The notes under the pieces: model-generated
Database searches by the model: none
What the model was told of the DNA's origin: nothing
The model's input: only the letters and a program-made list of their open reading frames with translations
Shown here: positions 1 through 10,388 of the stretch, piece by piece
How the letters are laid out: every line of letters begins with the position of its first letter
How positions within the stretch are numbered: position 1 is the stretch's first letter
Origin: an uncultured Granulosicoccaceae bacterium
GTDB taxonomy: Bacteria > Pseudomonadota > Gammaproteobacteria > Granulosicoccales > Granulosicoccaceae
Direction: 5' to 3'
NCBI GenBank assembly: GCA_937928685.1
Contig: CALGJU010000222.1
Location: 1 to 34,795, forward strand
DNA: 34,795 nt
Program-made: the position numbers and the translations under genes

Positions 1-77
1 GGGAGGAGGATTCGAACCTCCGAAGCATATGCAGCAGATTTACAGTCTGCCCCCTTTGACCGCTCGGGAATCCCTCC
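1..77 (-). tRNA. tRNA-Tyr (GTA anticodon), 3' end at the window edge
   Basis: Reverse complement reads GGAGGGATTCCCGAGCGG...CAGACTGTAAATCTG...GGTTCGAATCCTCCTCCC. The acceptor stem pairs (GGAGGGA/TCCTCCC), anticodon loop CTGTAAA carries GTA, the T-loop is TTCGAAT, and the variable arm is long as in class II bacterial tRNA-Tyr. Confidence 0.95.
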
Positions 78-258
78 GCGCAAGAGCGGAATTATGATAG
101 TCCAGCAAGCCAGTGTCAACAATTTGAAGGCAACTGTTTACTGATTTTTCACCAACCGCCCCAACTAACCGCCCAAAAACCGCTCTGGCGATAGTTATAG
201 ACCATATTTCGTACTTTTGAACATTTGGGTTTAATGCCAGCCGCCACCCGCGATCAAC

Positions 259-401
259 CTAGTTACTGGAACAAATGAGAGTGTGCATTTGAGAGTTTGT
301 CGTTTGGTTTACAACAAGGCGAAGCTCGCAGGCAATAGTTTAAAATTAGACACGTTGATTGATCGACTCATATGTGCAATCTATTTGTTCCAGTACACTA
401 G
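259..401. repeat. Decayed inverted-repeat element bounded by CTAG (MITE-like)
   Basis: TACTGGAACAAAT (264-276) is the perfect inverse of ATTTGTTCCAGTA (383-395), with weaker pairing continuing inward. CTAG occurs just outside both arms (259-262 and 398-401). Confidence 0.4.
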
Positions 402-1576
402 ATAAATGTCCGGAATGGATAGACGAGATAGCCGCTCAACTTCTCAATCAACGACCTGCTGCGCAGACGCTCTGACGTAACTCGATACGAAGTGGCAAGA
501 TCCCGGGAGAACTGCCTTGCCAGCACAGTCAGTGACTCCTGACCGGTCAAAGAAATATCAACCTCAAGATCATGGTAGAAGCTACGATGATTAAGGTTCG
601 TCGTCCCGACACAAGCCCAGCGATCAATGAGCAGGGTTTTGGCATGCAGCATCTCGGGCTGGTACTCATAGATCTTCACGCCGTAGCGCATCAATCCAAA
701 ATAAAACATTCGACTTACACAGGAAACCAGACTGATATCGTTCTTACCCGGCAAAAGCAATCGTACATCACAGCCTTTTTTCGATGCATTAACCAGAGCC
801 GTCACAATGCTTGTGCTTGGAACAAAATACGCCGTTGTCACCCACACCCTGTCAACAGCATTTTCAATACGGGCGACAATCTCAGCATTGTGCCGTCGCC
901 TCAGGCGACGAGTGCAATTTACCCGCACAAGCGAGCTATTACGCAACCCTGAAAGCAATTTTCTACCCCGCAGTAAACCGGGGAATGACCCATCGAGGTA
1001 ACTCGATCGGCGCCAAATCACCTCAAAAGAACTGCAAAGCTCAGACACTTCTGCACCACTTACCCGAACCGCGGTTTCGCGCCACCTCTTGTGCAGATCA
1101 GTTACGTTACATGATCCAACAAAAGCTGTGAGCTGATCCACGACGATTATTTTCCGGTGATTTCTTTTGTTGAGCCGACTGGCAAAAACCAGCAAACGGC
1201 TCAGTACAGACTGTTGCCGGGCACCGCCGAGCACTCTCAAACCGGAAAACCGGGATCCGGGCAAACGCAATATAGGGTGGTAAACACGAGCAGCAATTTT
1301 CTCCTGCGCCAGGGAGCGTAGAAAACCCGTAGACCAGGCCGGAGAACCAAAACCATCAACCACAATACGTACATCTACGCCACGGCGCGCGGCACTGCGC
1401 ATAGCTTCAAGCAACCGCGACCCGAGAGCGTCCTGACGAAAAATGTACATTTCAACCAAAACAGAACTACGGGCCGCAAGAATTGCCGAGCAAACGGAGT
1501 CAAAATGCTTTTGAGTATCCGAACAGACTTGTTCGCTTATCCACATATCGTCACGCCAATGAAAAGCGGTCAGCAC
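398..1576 (-). CDS. Phospholipase D / cardiolipin synthase-like protein
   Basis: 392 aa ORF with two HKD motifs: HRKIIVVDQLTAFVGSCN and HAKTLLIDRWACVGTTNLN. No N-terminal TM segments, so ClsB-like in layout. Confidence 0.85.
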   Translation of the reverse strand: MLTAFHWRDDMWISEQVCSDTQKHFDSVCSAILAARSSVLVEMYIFRQDALGSRLLEAMRSAARRGVDVRIVVDGFGSPAWSTGFLRSLAQEKIAARVYHPILRLPGSRFSGLRVLGGARQQSVLSRLLVFASRLNKRNHRKIIVVDQLTAFVGSCNVTDLHKRWRETAVRVSGAEVSELCSSFEVIWRRSSYLDGSFPGLLRGRKLLSGLRNSSLVRVNCTRRLRRRHNAEIVARIENAVDRVWVTTAYFVPSTSIVTALVNASKKGCDVRLLLPGKNDISLVSCVSRMFYFGLMRYGVKIYEYQPEMLHAKTLLIDRWACVGTTNLNHRSFYHDLEVDISLTGQESLTVLARQFSRDLATSYRVTSERLRSRSLIEKLSGYLVYPFRTFI

Positions 1577-1692
1577 CTACCGACCTGCATCGTGTGATTT
1601 TTATACCATTTTTACTGGTGCGAACCCATCACTCAAAGCACATTAATACTGCGCTATGCACCAAAAGTGACAACTGAACATCAGCGAGTTAT

Positions 1693-2475
<783 letters not shown>

Positions 2476-2535
2476 TTGCTTTTCTTTCCTTCAATTCCAA
2501 TCGAGTATCGGCTACAGAACGTGAGATATTTATTC

Positions 2536-3663
2536 TCATATGCGATGCCCGGTGTGCAGCTTGTTTTCAAGGTAAATCGAATAGCGCGACATGCTAAAGC
2601 AGCAGATAAAGAAAAATATCGCGATAAATACATACACTTCCGTAGCCAGACCTTGCCACTTGGAGTCTGACAATGATGCTCGACCAATACCAAGCGGATC
2701 AAGCAGGCCGATGATCACTACCAAAGTAGAGTCTTTGAAAAGACCGATAAAGGTATTCACAATGCCGGGTATAGAAATTTTCAGCGCTTGCGGAAGCACA
2801 ATTAAACGCATTGATGCCCAATACTTAAGCCCCATGGCATCCGCCGCTTCGTGCTGCCCCTTTGGAACCGCTTGCAAGCCACCACGAACTACCTCCGCAA
2901 TATAAGCTGCGGAAAATATCGTCACCATAATCAGCACCCGCAGCAAGAGATCGAATGTCGTACCGGGCGGCAGGAAGTAATTCAACATGGTCGACGCCAC
3001 GAACAGCAGTGTAATCAGTGGCACACCTCGAATAAACTCAATAAATCCGGTACATATCCATCGAATAAAATGCAACTGCGACTGCCTTCCCAGTGCCAAC
3101 AGAATTCCCATTGGCAACGAAAACACAATTCCCGTGACACCGATTATCATCGTCAGCATAAAGCCGCCAAATTGATCAGTATTCACAGACTCCAAACCAA
3201 AGCCACCGAGCAACAACCAGGCTGAGACAAAAGGGAATAAAACAGAAAACCACAGCATAATTCGACGCTTCGGCATCTTCTCCCACAACACGGGCAAAAC
3301 TGCCATCACAAGCAGCAGGAATGTCAGGTTAACTCGCCACCTTTCTTCGATTGGATAAAACCCGTAGGTGAACTGCCCGAGACGCTTGTCGATAAAGCCC
3401 CAACAGGCGCCCTCACCCAATGCCCGGCATTCATCGCGGGACCCCGCTTGAAACACCGCATCTAGAACCAACCAATTGAGCAACGGTGGGATAACCAGAT
3501 AAAGAAAATATAGCGTTGCCAGCGTAAGCACAATATTGAATGTTGAAGAGAAAAGGTTTTTCCTCAACCACAACAAGATACCCGTCTGACCAATTGGAGG
3601 CTTGAGATCCGGATGCTCACCTGGCACATAGTTTTGTGTCGGAGCGTTTGACGTATTGGGCAT
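2536..3663 (-). CDS. aapM: Amino-acid ABC transporter permease (AapM-like)
   Basis: 375 aa multi-TM ORF with an EAA-type loop (EAADAMGLKYWASMRLIVLPQALKISIPGIVN). Confidence 0.88.
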   Translation of the reverse strand: MPNTSNAPTQNYVPGEHPDLKPPIGQTGILLWLRKNLFSSTFNIVLTLATLYFLYLVIPPLLNWLVLDAVFQAGSRDECRALGEGACWGFIDKRLGQFTYGFYPIEERWRVNLTFLLLVMAVLPVLWEKMPKRRIMLWFSVLFPFVSAWLLLGGFGLESVNTDQFGGFMLTMIIGVTGIVFSLPMGILLALGRQSQLHFIRWICTGFIEFIRGVPLITLLFVASTMLNYFLPPGTTFDLLLRVLIMVTIFSAAYIAEVVRGGLQAVPKGQHEAADAMGLKYWASMRLIVLPQALKISIPGIVNTFIGLFKDSTLVVIIGLLDPLGIGRASLSDSKWQGLATEVYVFIAIFFFICCFSMSRYSIYLENKLHTGHRI

Positions 3664-3664
3664 G

Positions 3665-4915
3665 TTATCGCTCCACCAGCGCGATGCGCTTGTTATACCA
3701 ATTCATGAAGAACGATATCGTTAGCGAGAAAAACAGATAAAGCGCGAGCACAATTATCATGCACTCCATCTCACGCCCTGTTTGATTAAGCGATATACCC
3801 CCGATAGTCGCCACTATATCCATGTAACCAATGGCAATCGCCAGTGATGAATTCTTGGTGATATTCAAGTACTGACTGGTAAGCGGCGGAATAATAACGC
3901 GCATCGCTTGCGGTATAACCACCAGATTCATGGTGCGCTTGCGTGGCAGCCCAAGCGCCATTGCGGCTTCTGACTGGCCATGATCTACGGCCACGATCCC
4001 TGCGCGAACGATCTCCGCAATAAATGCGGCGGTATACATTGAAAGCGCCAACCACAAAGCCATAAATTCAGGCTTAATCGCCATACCACCTTTAAGGTTA
4101 AATCTACTTTGAGTCGGGTATTCCCAGTTAATAGGCATCCCGCTTAACACGTAGGCAAGGATCGGCAAACCTACAATAGACGCGAGCATAACCCAAAAAA
4201 CAGGAGACTGTTCCCCGGTGGCTGCCTGCTTTATCCGAGCACTTCTCCGATACCAAAATGCAAATACAATCCCAATGACAAATGCCGCCACCACCAACCA
4301 GAACAACGGCTGAAATAAAGGCTGCGGCATATAAAATCCACGATTAGAAAGGAAAAACGTCTCTTTGACGACAATGGCTTGCTTAGGGTGCGGGAGCGCA
4401 TGCACCATCAGCCCGTACATAAAAAGAATATGCACTAATACAGGCACATTGCGAATAAATTCGATGTAGCAATAAGTAAGCTTATTAACCAGGACGTTTT
4501 TTGAAAGTCGCAACACCCCAAGGATAAACCCAAGCACGGTGGCTAGAATTATTCCGCAAACAGCGATCAACAGAGTATTAATAATACCGACCGCCGCTGC
4601 ACGTGCATGCGAGCTCTGCGAGTTGTATTGGATCAGGGTTTGATTAATATCGTAGTTTGATTCCTGCTTAAGGAACCCAAAGCCGAATGGCTTGCCAAGC
4701 TTCTGGAAATTCTCAACGACATTACCAGCCAAATAAACCACCACTGCACAGAAAAGCGCCATGGCAATAACTTGTATTATGATGCCGCGTGATTTTTTAT
4801 CAGTCCAGAGCTTCCCTAAGGAGAAACTGGATTTCGGCGGTTTAACGGGCGGAAGCCCGGATTGTTCTAGCGTGTGCGCCACAGATTGATCCTGTTGCGG
4901 GAGCGGATTGGACAA
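3665..4915 (-). CDS. aapQ: Amino-acid ABC transporter permease (AapQ-like)
   Basis: 416 aa multi-TM ORF with an EAA-type loop (SEAAMALGLPRKRTMNLVVIPQAMRVIIPPLTSQYLN). Confidence 0.88.
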   Translation of the reverse strand: MSNPLPQQDQSVAHTLEQSGLPPVKPPKSSFSLGKLWTDKKSRGIIIQVIAMALFCAVVVYLAGNVVENFQKLGKPFGFGFLKQESNYDINQTLIQYNSQSSHARAAAVGIINTLLIAVCGIILATVLGFILGVLRLSKNVLVNKLTYCYIEFIRNVPVLVHILFMYGLMVHALPHPKQAIVVKETFFLSNRGFYMPQPLFQPLFWLVVAAFVIGIVFAFWYRRSARIKQAATGEQSPVFWVMLASIVGLPILAYVLSGMPINWEYPTQSRFNLKGGMAIKPEFMALWLALSMYTAAFIAEIVRAGIVAVDHGQSEAAMALGLPRKRTMNLVVIPQAMRVIIPPLTSQYLNITKNSSLAIAIGYMDIVATIGGISLNQTGREMECMIIVLALYLFFSLTISFFMNWYNKRIALVER

Positions 4916-5007
4916 CTTTATAGCTGCTGAAGTGCTTTACCCGTTTCACTGGATTCATCATCAACGCAAGAACCCGGAAGCAGTCACTTCGGTTAGTCTA
5001 GCTTAAA

Positions 5008-5034
5008 AAAAAGGGTGCGCTGAGCGCACCCTTT
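5008..5034 (-). terminator. Intercistronic hairpin/terminator between aapJ and aapQ
   Basis: Perfect stem AAAGGGTGCGC-TGA-GCGCACCCTTT. On the minus strand it is followed by a run of T (AAAAAAAA on the plus strand). Confidence 0.8.
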
Positions 5035-5046
5035 ACCAACTAACGA

Positions 5047-6066
5047 CTAGCGGAAAGGAGGAGAGTACAGAAGTCCACCATCAGTCCACTGGGCATTGAT
5101 TCCACGATCAAGGCCGATCGGGGTATCTTTACCAATGAATTGCTCAAAAACTTCACCGTAGTTGCCTACCATTTTAATCGCACGCCAAGCCCAGGCCTTA
5201 TCCAAACCGATCATCGCGCCTAAATCACCTTCACTGCCAAGCAGACGATTAATTTCAGGGTTATCAGTACCTGTTGCCATTTTATCAACATTAGCAGACG
5301 TCACACCCAACTCTTCAGCAGTGATCATTGCATTCAGAGTCCAACGAATAATGTCAGCCCATTCGCTGTCACCATGACGAACCAACGGTCCAAGTGGCTC
5401 TTTCGATATAATTTCCGGCATCAAAGCATGCGCAGAGGGATCTTCCAGCGCAGAACGCGTTGCAGCAAGACCAGACGCATCAGTTGTGTATACATCACAC
5501 CGACCAGCTTCATAGTTAGCCTGACCTTCAGAATTGGTTTCAATTGGAACCGCTTCATACGAAATGCCGTTGGTTCGGAAAAAATCTGCAAGGTTCAGCT
5601 CGGTAGTGGTTCCTGTTTGAATACAAACAGAGGCACCATCAAGATCTTTTGCACTGGATACGCCCAGCTCTGCTGGAATCAAAAAACCCTGTCCGTCGTA
5701 ATAGTTAACACCGACGAAGTCGAGCTTAAGATCGGTATCGCGACTGAAAGTCCAGGTAGTGTTGCGGGCCAACATGTCAACTTCACCAGAAGCCAGCGCA
5801 GTGAAACGGGTTTTGCCGGTTGTGGTCGTGTATTTCACAGCTGAAGTATCACCAAAGATTGCAGCGGCCACGGCTTTACAAACTGCCGGATCAAAACCCT
5901 GCCAGTCGCCTTTATCGTCTGTGAAAGCAAATCCAGGAACACCCGTGGAAATACCACACTTTACATGGCCGGCAGATTGAACATCAGCCAGCGTGCCTGC
6001 TTGTACAGTACCGCCAAGCAACAGCGACGCAGCAGCGGCGGCTACAGCATTTTTAACTAAATTCAT
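5047..6066 (-). CDS. aapJ: Amino-acid ABC transporter substrate-binding protein (AapJ-like)
   Basis: Start chosen at MNLVKNAVAAAAASLLLGGTVQAG (signal peptide). Periplasmic SBP features include LADVQSAGHVKCGISTGVPGFAFTDDKGDWQGFDPAVCKAVAAA. Confidence 0.9.
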   Translation of the reverse strand: MNLVKNAVAAAAASLLLGGTVQAGTLADVQSAGHVKCGISTGVPGFAFTDDKGDWQGFDPAVCKAVAAAIFGDTSAVKYTTTTGKTRFTALASGEVDMLARNTTWTFSRDTDLKLDFVGVNYYDGQGFLIPAELGVSSAKDLDGASVCIQTGTTTELNLADFFRTNGISYEAVPIETNSEGQANYEAGRCDVYTTDASGLAATRSALEDPSAHALMPEIISKEPLGPLVRHGDSEWADIIRWTLNAMITAEELGVTSANVDKMATGTDNPEINRLLGSEGDLGAMIGLDKAWAWRAIKMVGNYGEVFEQFIGKDTPIGLDRGINAQWTDGGLLYSPPFR

Positions 6067-6377
6067 AAATTGAATCTCCATGACATTAGTCGTCCGTGAC
6101 ATTAGGTTGCCCGCGGAAATGCGGGGTGTTGAACGGAACCAGACCGTAACACAAGGTTGCCGCGCATCCAACCAACTCGACCCTTACTGCTAACTAGGAG
6201 CCGAATTGCCGTCATTTATGCGTTAGGTATGCGCTTCAATTCCGAAATTAAGACAATAATTGCACGGTACACTTAAGCAAAACACTAATTACATCGCACT
6301 TCGCCGTGTATACTATTTGCTCGGGTGTAAGCCCATTCAGCGTCCACTTTACCCCAGCTAACCTGTCTGCTTCCGGT

Positions 6378-6851
6378 ATGTCCAGATTTTTCCCAACACT
6401 GCTCGTGTGCACCATACTGTGGTTGCTCTGGAGCGGCATTTTCGAGCCACTTATGCTGGCCTTCGGTGCAGCATCGTGCCTGCTTTCCGCCTGGATCACC
6501 TCACGCCTGAAAGTTGTTGATCCAAATGAACGCAGACTATTGATATTTATAAGAATGATTGGCTTTTTACCCTACATTGCAATAGAGGTTGTCAAATCAA
6601 ACATAGATGTAGCGAAACGAATCTGGCAAAAAGACATGCCGATCTCCCCTACCATCATGACGGTGCCAGCCAGCCAGAAAACCGCGCTGGGCCTCGTTAT
6701 TCACGCGAATTCGATCACGATGACCCCCGGCACACTCTCAATAGACGTTGGTGCAGATGAAATAGAAGTACATGCTCTCGCCCGCGAAACACTGGACCCG
6801 CTGCTCAACGGGGAGATGGATCGGCGCGTTAGAAAGCTGGAGGGTAAATAA
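6378..6851 (+). CDS. Na+/H+ antiporter subunit E (MnhE/MrpE-like)
   Basis: MSRFFPTLLVCTILWLLWSG... membrane N-terminus with C-terminal ...TPGTLSIDVGADEIEVHAL, typical of MrpE. First gene of an mrp-like operon. Confidence 0.85.
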   Translation: MSRFFPTLLVCTILWLLWSGIFEPLMLAFGAASCLLSAWITSRLKVVDPNERRLLIFIRMIGFLPYIAIEVVKSNIDVAKRIWQKDMPISPTIMTVPASQKTALGLVIHANSITMTPGTLSIDVGADEIEVHALARETLDPLLNGEMDRRVRKLEGK

Positions 6852-7175
6852 TTGTTTACAGTCGCAATGATAGCAATACTCCTGACCATGCTTATGGCAC
6901 TGGTCCGAAGCTTCATGGGGCCGACGCTCTACGATCGCATTCTTGCTATCAATACCGCTGGCACCGCCACTGTTCTCTTTATAGCGGTCCTGGGCTTTTT
7001 AATGGGCCGCCCGGACTTCCTTGATATCGCCCTCGCCTACGCGCTGATCAATTTCATCGGCACCATTGCCGTGCTTAAGTTTTTTAAACATGGCAATCTT
7101 GGTACTGCAGACCCTGCAGATCAGCCTCCACAAAGCGATATTGAAACTGGTAAAGCTGGAGAGTCAAACACGTGA
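6852..7175 (+). CDS. Cation:proton antiporter subunit F (MrpF-like)
   Basis: 107 aa, TTG start; RSFMGPTLYDRILAINTAGT and DFLDIALAYALINFIGTIAVLKF are MrpF-like. Confidence 0.88.
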   Translation: MFTVAMIAILLTMLMALVRSFMGPTLYDRILAINTAGTATVLFIAVLGFLMGRPDFLDIALAYALINFIGTIAVLKFFKHGNLGTADPADQPPQSDIETGKAGESNT

Positions 7176-7528
7176 GTATTGTGTTAGACATCGTGAGCTT
7201 CGTACTGTTAGTGCTCGGCAGCTTTTTTTGCATCACATCGGGTGTCGGCTTGCTTCGTATGCCTGACTTTTTTACCAGGGCGCACGCAGTCAGTATTCTC
7301 GATTCAATGGGCTCAGGCCTGATACTTTTGGGCTTGGCACTGCAGGCACCTGACTACTTGATCGCACTAAAACTAATGTTTATATTTTTCTTTTTACTCA
7401 TTACAAGCCTTGCAGCCATACATGCCTTAGCGCAGGCGGTGACTTTCCTTGGAATTAACCCGCGTCTTGCCAATATTGTTCAAAGACTGGACAAAAACAC
7501 ATCCGCCGATAAAACAAAGGATCTCTAG
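7172..7528 (+). CDS. Cation:proton antiporter subunit G (MrpG-like)
   Basis: 118 aa, GTG start overlapping the previous stop; GVGLLRMPDFFTRAHAVSILDSMGSGLILLGL is MrpG/PhaG-like. Confidence 0.88.
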   Translation: MSIVLDIVSFVLLVLGSFFCITSGVGLLRMPDFFTRAHAVSILDSMGSGLILLGLALQAPDYLIALKLMFIFFFLLITSLAAIHALAQAVTFLGINPRLANIVQRLDKNTSADKTKDL

Positions 7529-7557
7529 CCATCGAATTCCTGATTAACAGTGTACTG

Positions 7558-8520
7558 TTGACCATGATCGTGGCAACAGTCTTTATCATCGTAAAGCTTG
7601 ATCGACTGATGACAGCAGTCATGATGATGGGCTTCTTTAGTTTATTAAGCTCTTGCATCTTCATGATACTGGATGCGGTAGACGTTGCATTCACAGAGGC
7701 CGCAGTAGGTGCTGGTGCCTCAACCATCTTTTTTCTGGCCGCACTTGCAATCGTTGGTCGCACCAGCAAAAAGAGAAAGAAAGAAAAAACACTTATGCCA
7801 CTGGCTGTTGTGATTTGCACGGGTGTCGTCTTAATCTACGCAACCTTTGACATGCCGTACTTCGGCACTGCTGATGCCCCTATTCATCAACACGTCGCGC
7901 CGCGTTACCTACAAGAGTCTGGTGACGAAGTAGGCCCACCAAATATGGTGACTTCTGTATTGGCTAGCTACCGGGGTTACGACACCTTTGGTGAAGCAGG
8001 TGTAGTATTTACCGCGTTTATCGGCGTTTTGTTGTTGCTTGGTGCCGGGACTCGGAAATCAGGTTTAGAGCGGCCCGTCCCACCGAACGTTAAAGTAGAG
8101 TCAATGCGTCAGAAGATCGTGTTGCGTGAAGTTGCAGATCTATTGATCGCTCCGGTCCTTATCTTCTCGCTCTATGTACAATGGCATGGCGACTACGGCC
8201 CGGGGGGCGGCTTTCAAGCGGGAGTTATCTTTGCCAGTGTTATTGTTCTCTACGCATTGATTTACGGCATCGTGCCTGCGCAACAGTTATTCCCACCAAG
8301 AAAGCTCGCCTATTTTCCAGCACTGGGTCTACTACTTTATGCAGCCGTCGGCATCGCCAGTATGGCCATGGGCGGCAACTTTCTGGACTATGGTGTTTTA
8401 ATGCCTGACCCTCATGATGGACAACACTACGGCATACTTATTATTGAATTAGGCATTGGAATCACTGTGGCAGCTGTGATGATAAACATCTTCTTTTCTT
8501 TATCAGAGAGATCGTTGTAG
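7558..8520 (+). CDS. Fused DUF4040 (MrpA C-terminal-like) + MnhB domain subunit
   Basis: N-terminus with AVDVAFTEAAVGAGASTIFFLAAL (DUF4040); middle DMPYFGTADAPIHQHVAPRYL...GYDTFGEAGVVFTAFIGVLLLL (MbhE-like); C-terminus APVLIFSLYVQWHGDYGPGGGFQAGVI (MnhB). The true start may lie upstream (see findings). Confidence 0.85.
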   Translation: MTMIVATVFIIVKLDRLMTAVMMMGFFSLLSSCIFMILDAVDVAFTEAAVGAGASTIFFLAALAIVGRTSKKRKKEKTLMPLAVVICTGVVLIYATFDMPYFGTADAPIHQHVAPRYLQESGDEVGPPNMVTSVLASYRGYDTFGEAGVVFTAFIGVLLLLGAGTRKSGLERPVPPNVKVESMRQKIVLREVADLLIAPVLIFSLYVQWHGDYGPGGGFQAGVIFASVIVLYALIYGIVPAQQLFPPRKLAYFPALGLLLYAAVGIASMAMGGNFLDYGVLMPDPHDGQHYGILIIELGIGITVAAVMINIFFSLSERSL

Positions 8521-8916
8521 ATGGTTACCGGTCTTTTTAACTACTGGATAGTCGTCATTTTGATGATGGCAGGTTTGTACATTGTTATGTCGAGCGGTCA
8601 TCTGGTAAAAAAAATTATTGGATTGAATATATTTCAAACCTCAGTTTTTATATTCTTTATATCCATGGGCAAAGTTTCAGGTGGTACCGCCCCCATACTT
8701 AAAGACGGAATATCAGTCTTTAGCAACCCGTTGCCGCATGTACTTATTCTCACAGCTATTGTAGTAGGTGTTGCCACCACCGCCCTTGGCCTGGCTATTT
8801 CAGTGCGAATATATGAAGCCTACGGCACCGTGGAAGAAGATGAAATAAGCGACATGGATAAAGAAAACAGACAACGTGAGACATCTGTCAGCACGGTGGT
8901 GCTCGACAAGCAATGA
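8521..8916 (+). CDS. Cation:proton antiporter subunit C (MrpC/NuoK-like)
   Basis: 131 aa; GLYIVMSSGHLVKKIIGLNIFQTSVFIFFISMG and NPLPHVLILTAIVVGVATTALGLAI are typical of MrpC. Confidence 0.9.
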   Translation: MVTGLFNYWIVVILMMAGLYIVMSSGHLVKKIIGLNIFQTSVFIFFISMGKVSGGTAPILKDGISVFSNPLPHVLILTAIVVGVATTALGLAISVRIYEAYGTVEEDEISDMDKENRQRETSVSTVVLDKQ

Positions 8917-10388
8917 TCGAACAACTACCTGCAATTCAATTACTGCTTACATTATTAGCGGCGCCCATTTGCTCGATGCTCCGCAATGGCGACCAGTCAT
9001 GGCGACTGGCAACATTGGTCAGCTGGGCTTCTGTCGCCGTAGCCGGTGCACTACTGCATCAGGTGTGGGATGGCAATGAAATAAGCTATCACATGGGTGG
9101 CTGGCCACCACCTTGGGGTATCGAAGTGGTGGTGGATGAATTGACCGCTATTGTTTTGCTACTCGTCACATTGTTTGGCGCGCTGGTAATGACGGCACTG
9201 CGTGAATCGCTTAGCACCATCATGCGCCATCAACGCCAAAGCCTTTACTACACCTCATTTCTTTTGTGTATGGCATCTTTAATTGGCATCACGCTTACCG
9301 GGGATGCGTTTAACGTCTTTGTATTTTTAGAAATATCCTCACTTGCCACCTACACCCTGATTGCCCGAGGCCGTGATCGACGCGCACTGACAGCCGCTTT
9401 CCGCTACCTGATCATGGGTACCATCGGGGCAACGTTTATACTTATCGCCATTGGTTTCATGTACATGTTGACTGGCACTCTCAACATGGCCGACCTTGCC
9501 GAGCGCCTTCCCGAACACCGTGACAGCCGCGTGTTGCACGCATCATTCGCTTTCTTTACCGTCGGCATAGCGCTCAAAATAGCGCTGTTTCCGCTGCACT
9601 ATTGGTTGCCGAACGCCTACACCTATGCACCAAAAGCCACCACCGCGTTTCTTGCAGCAACGGCAACCAAGGTCTCCTTGTATGTGATGATACGATTTGT
9701 TTTTGATGTCTATGGCGTTGAGTTTTCTTTTCAACAGATGCAACTCGGCACACTGCTTGTACCACTAAGCCTGGCCGGCATACTCATCGCCTCACTGACG
9801 GCCATCTTTCAATCTGATGCCAAACGATTACTTGCGTGGTCAAGCGTTGCACAGCTTGGTTACATGTCGTTAGGCATAGGTCTGCTGAACCTCAATGGAC
9901 TCACCGCCTCTATCACTCATATGTTTAACCACGCCATGATGAAGGCCGGTTTGTTTCTAGCGCTTGCGACGATGATTTACCGGGTTCAGTCAAGCCAGCT
10001 CACCTCATTGGCAGGTATCGGCCGCACCATGCCACTGACCACAGGTGCGTTCACTGTGCTGGGCATTGGATTAATCGGCGTCCCGTTCACTGCAGGCTTC
10101 ATCAGTAAGTGGTATCTCATTACCGGCGCACTGGATAAAGGCTGGCTTCCTGTAGCAGTTTTGTTAATTGCCTCTTCACTGATGGCGATCGTCTACATCG
10201 GCAAGATGATTGATGTCATGTATTTTAAACCCGCGCCAGAAGAATTCTCTAATGTTCGTGAAGCGCCGATGTCCATGTTAATACCATGCTGGATTTTCGC
10301 ACTACTGACCTTGTATTTCGGCCTTGATACACGAATCACAGCAGGTTTAGCGGGGCGTGTAGCTGCCAACTTGCTGGGTGCTTCATAA
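8913..10388 (+). CDS. Cation:proton antiporter subunit D (MrpD/NuoN-like), copy 1
   Basis: 491 aa multi-TM; retains FLEISSLATYTLI (TM5 Glu) and GIALKIALFPLHYWLPNAYTYAP (TM7 Lys/His). Confidence 0.9.
   Translation: MIEQLPAIQLLLTLLAAPICSMLRNGDQSWRLATLVSWASVAVAGALLHQVWDGNEISYHMGGWPPPWGIEVVVDELTAIVLLLVTLFGALVMTALRESLSTIMRHQRQSLYYTSFLLCMASLIGITLTGDAFNVFVFLEISSLATYTLIARGRDRRALTAAFRYLIMGTIGATFILIAIGFMYMLTGTLNMADLAERLPEHRDSRVLHASFAFFTVGIALKIALFPLHYWLPNAYTYAPKATTAFLAATATKVSLYVMIRFVFDVYGVEFSFQQMQLGTLLVPLSLAGILIASLTAIFQSDAKRLLAWSSVAQLGYMSLGIGLLNLNGLTASITHMFNHAMMKAGLFLALATMIYRVQSSQLTSLAGIGRTMPLTTGAFTVLGIGLIGVPFTAGFISKWYLITGALDKGWLPVAVLLIASSLMAIVYIGKMIDVMYFKPAPEEFSNVREAPMSMLIPCWIFALLTLYFGLDTRITAGLAGRVAANLLGAS

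Noticed and set aside
3786-4055. 89-aa minus-strand ORF inside the aapQ gene
   Set aside because: Lies in an alternate frame within a strongly supported permease CDS; shadow ORF.
5374-5844. 156-aa plus-strand ORF antisense to aapJ
   Set aside because: No domain signature and covers a confident binding-protein CDS; shadow ORF.
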